This document shows, piece after piece, positions 5,654 to 7,391 of a DNA stretch of 7,391 nucleotides (within the stretch, counting starts at the first letter, position 1; the number at the start of each line of letters is the position of its first letter). The position numbers and the translations under genes were made by a program. The DNA is from Candidatus Omnitrophota bacterium (GTDB taxonomy: Bacteria > Verrucomicrobiota > Verrucomicrobiia > Limisphaerales > UBA1319). The notes under the pieces are model-generated. The model did not search any database and was not told the DNA's origin. It saw only the letters and a program-made list of their open reading frames with translations. The stretch spans positions 1 to 7,391 of the forward strand of contig JAMCZD010000099.1 of the NCBI GenBank assembly GCA_023473405.1, read 5' to 3'.

Positions 5654-7391
5654 ATGTATTTAAAGAATCTGACGATGTTAGGATTTAAATCGTTTGCCGA
5701 CAAGACCGGTTTGAATTTCATGCCGGGCATCACCGCTATTGTCGGCCCAAACGGTTGCGGCAAGTCCAACGTCTCCGATGCCCTTCGCTGGGTCCTGGGC
5801 GAACAATCCGCCAAAGCGCTCCGGGGTGGGGAAATGGCGGATGTGATTTTTAACGGCACGGACAACCGGAAGGGACTGGGCATGGCCGAGGTTTCCCTGA
5901 CGATAGGCGGGATTGACCAGGAACACCTGCGCGCGGTTGGAGTTGATCTGGAGTACGACGAAGTGACCTTGACCCGACGGGTGTTTCGCGACGGGGCCAG
6001 CGAGTATTTCCTGAACAAAACCGCCTGCCGTTTAAAAGACATCCAGCAGTTGTTCATGGGAACCGGCATGGGGCGGAACAGCTACAGCATCATGGCCCAG
6101 GGGCACATTACGCAATTGCTCTCGAGCCGGCCGGAAGACCGCCGGATCGTTTTCGAAGAGGCGGCCGGCATCACGCGGTTCAAGGCGCAAAAAAAGGAAG
6201 CCATGCGCAAGCTGGAATACACCGAGCAAAATCTGCTGCGCGTCGCGGACCTCATCCGCGAGGTGAAGCGCCAGATCGGCTCGCTCCAGCGCCAGGCCGG
6301 CAAGGCGCGCCGTTACAAGCAGTTGAGATTGGAACTCGAACACCTGGACACCCAGCTCGCCCGCCACCAATTCGATGTGCTTCAGGCGGAAATCGAGGAA
6401 CGACACCGGACTGCCGAAGGCCTCCGCACCCAAATCGAGGATGCCTCGGCACGGGTCTTGAGCGCGGAGGAACATATCGCCCAACTCCGCCAGCGCCAGA
6501 CCGAGCTCGAACATGAAATCAACCAGTGGCAACAGCAAGGATTGAGTCTCAAAGCCGAGCTTGACCGTCACGAAGGCCGCATCCACTTCAACGAGGAGCG
6601 CCTGCGCGAGCTCGAACAACAAAACGCAAAGGCCCTGGCCGACATTGCCCAGGCGGAAGAACGCTGCCTGGCGGCCCAGAACGAACTGGCTGCCGTGAAC
6701 GAACGCCTCGCCAGCTCGACCGCCGCGATCGAACAGCTCCGGCAGACACTCGAGACCAGGCAAGATGCGCTTCGCAACGTCGAGGCCGACTTGCGCGCCC
6801 AGCAGGATACCCTCCGCCAGTCCCAGTCGAATGCCTTTGCCGTTGCTCAACAGCTCACCCGCGCCCGTAACGAGATCACCGCCCTGGACCTGCAAAAACA
6901 GAATAACGCCATCCGGTTGGAAAAGCTGTCCGCCGAAAAAATCCAGCTCGAAGAAGAACGGAACTGTCTCGAGACTCGGGTTCGGGAATTTGACGCCGGC
7001 CTCCAGGCCGAGCAGATGAACGTGCAAACCCGCCGGCTCACCGTCGAAGAGCAGCGCCGCCGGCTGGGCGAGTTGCAACAGGAGTTGAACGGGGTCACAC
7101 TCGAGCTGGACGAAGTGATCCGCCAACAAACCGGGATACGTTCCCGCTGTAATGTGCTCGAACAGCTCCAGGCCGAGCATGAAGGCCTTAGCGCGGGAAC
7201 CCTGGCCGCCCTCAAGCAGGCCCCCGAAACCCTGGGCGCATTGGTGGACTCGATCCGTGTCCCGGCGAGCCATTTAACGGCAATCGAGGCAGCCTTGGGC
7301 CATAATTTGCAATTAATCCTCACTGAGAAACCCGACACCGCCCAGGCTATCCTTGCCGACCTCAAGTCCAAAAAAGAAAGGCCGCGCCAGC
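5654..7391 (+). CDS. smc: Chromosome segregation protein SMC, N-terminal part, runs off the right edge
   Basis: SMC is the long ATPase of the bacterial condensin-like complex (with ScpA and ScpB) that organises and helps segregate the chromosome. The visible 579 residues are a little under half of a usual 1,150-1,300. The head starts MYLKNLTMLGFKSFADKT, the standard family N-terminus, which fixes the ATG at 5654. An AAAAGG ribosome site lies unusually close, two bases before it. Walker A is GPNGCGKS (31-38), followed by ALRWVLGEQSAKALRGG; the Q-loop is Gln149 in YSIMAQG and FEEAAGITRFK lies at 167-177. From about 175 to 520 the protein is rich in E, Q, R, L and A with heptad-like spacing and few prolines, the first arm of the antiparallel coiled coil. 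From about 528 (GALVDSIRVP, then AIEAALGHNLQLIL) the hinge dimerisation domain begins. The signature motif and Walker B would be in the missing C-terminal part. Near-certain identification. Confidence 0.96.
   Translation, partial: MYLKNLTMLGFKSFADKTGLNFMPGITAIVGPNGCGKSNVSDALRWVLGEQSAKALRGGEMADVIFNGTDNRKGLGMAEVSLTIGGIDQEHLRAVGVDLEYDEVTLTRRVFRDGASEYFLNKTACRLKDIQQLFMGTGMGRNSYSIMAQGHITQLLSSRPEDRRIVFEEAAGITRFKAQKKEAMRKLEYTEQNLLRVADLIREVKRQIGSLQRQAGKARRYKQLRLELEHLDTQLARHQFDVLQAEIEERHRTAEGLRTQIEDASARVLSAEEHIAQLRQRQTELEHEINQWQQQGLSLKAELDRHEGRIHFNEERLRELEQQNAKALADIAQAEERCLAAQNELAAVNERLASSTAAIEQLRQTLETRQDALRNVEADLRAQQDTLRQSQSNAFAVAQQLTRARNEITALDLQKQNNAIRLEKLSAEKIQLEEERNCLETRVREFDAGLQAEQMNVQTRRLTVEEQRRRLGELQQELNGVTLELDEVIRQQTGIRSRCNVLEQLQAEHEGLSAGTLAALKQAPETLGALVDSIRVPASHLTAIEAALGHNLQLILTEKPDTAQAILADLKSKKERPRQ

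Noticed and set aside
6032..7273. 413-codon open frame on the minus strand opposite smc
   Set aside because: It is antisense to an unmistakable SMC coiled coil. Its leucine/glycine/phenylalanine-rich text is what the complement of E/Q/R/L-rich codons produces, and it has no recognisable motif.

Overview
The window looks like part of a bacterial chromosome with moderately high GC (roughly 55-60% by eye). The best phylogenetic clue is the N-terminal ATPase head of SMC at the right end. Its wording ('SAKALRGGEMADVIFNGTD') resembles SMC proteins of Verrucomicrobia and related Planctomycetes-Verrucomicrobia-Chlamydiae bacteria. A large exported sugar-hydrolase-like protein fits such an organism. 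This placement comes from memory of family sequences, not from a search.

Layout, left to right. (1) Positions 1-442, minus strand: the N-terminal 147 residues of a transglutaminase-like (papain-fold) protein that runs off the left edge. (2) About 320 bases without a convincing gene. (3) Positions 765-2924, plus strand: a 719-residue predicted exported or lipoprotein enzyme of the six-hairpin (alpha/alpha)6 glycosidase type, specificity unknown. (4) Positions 2951-3296, plus strand: a decayed PIN-domain toxin gene whose recognisable pieces lie in different reading frames, then about 180 empty bases. (5) Positions 5430 down to 3476, minus strand: a two-gene operon for the paired ATPases of an oligopeptide/dipeptide ABC importer (DppD/OppD type, then DppF/OppF type), joined by a 4-base stop/start overlap. 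(6) Positions 5431-5653: a divergent intergenic region with short 10-bp-phased direct repeats and a small inverted repeat. (7) Position 5654 to the right edge, plus strand: the first 579 residues of SMC, from the Walker A head through the first coiled-coil arm into the start of the hinge.

How the genes fit together. The ATPase pair would power peptide import, but no permease or binding-protein gene lies on either side, so its membrane partners must be encoded elsewhere. SMC is a housekeeping chromosome-organisation protein and simply shares the divergent upstream region. The glycosidase-like protein and the transglutaminase fragment show no pathway link. I see no CRISPR array, tRNA, rRNA, insertion sequence or clearly new multi-gene system. 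The least expected items are the PIN relic, the permease-less ATPase pair and the unclassified glycosidase-like enzyme.
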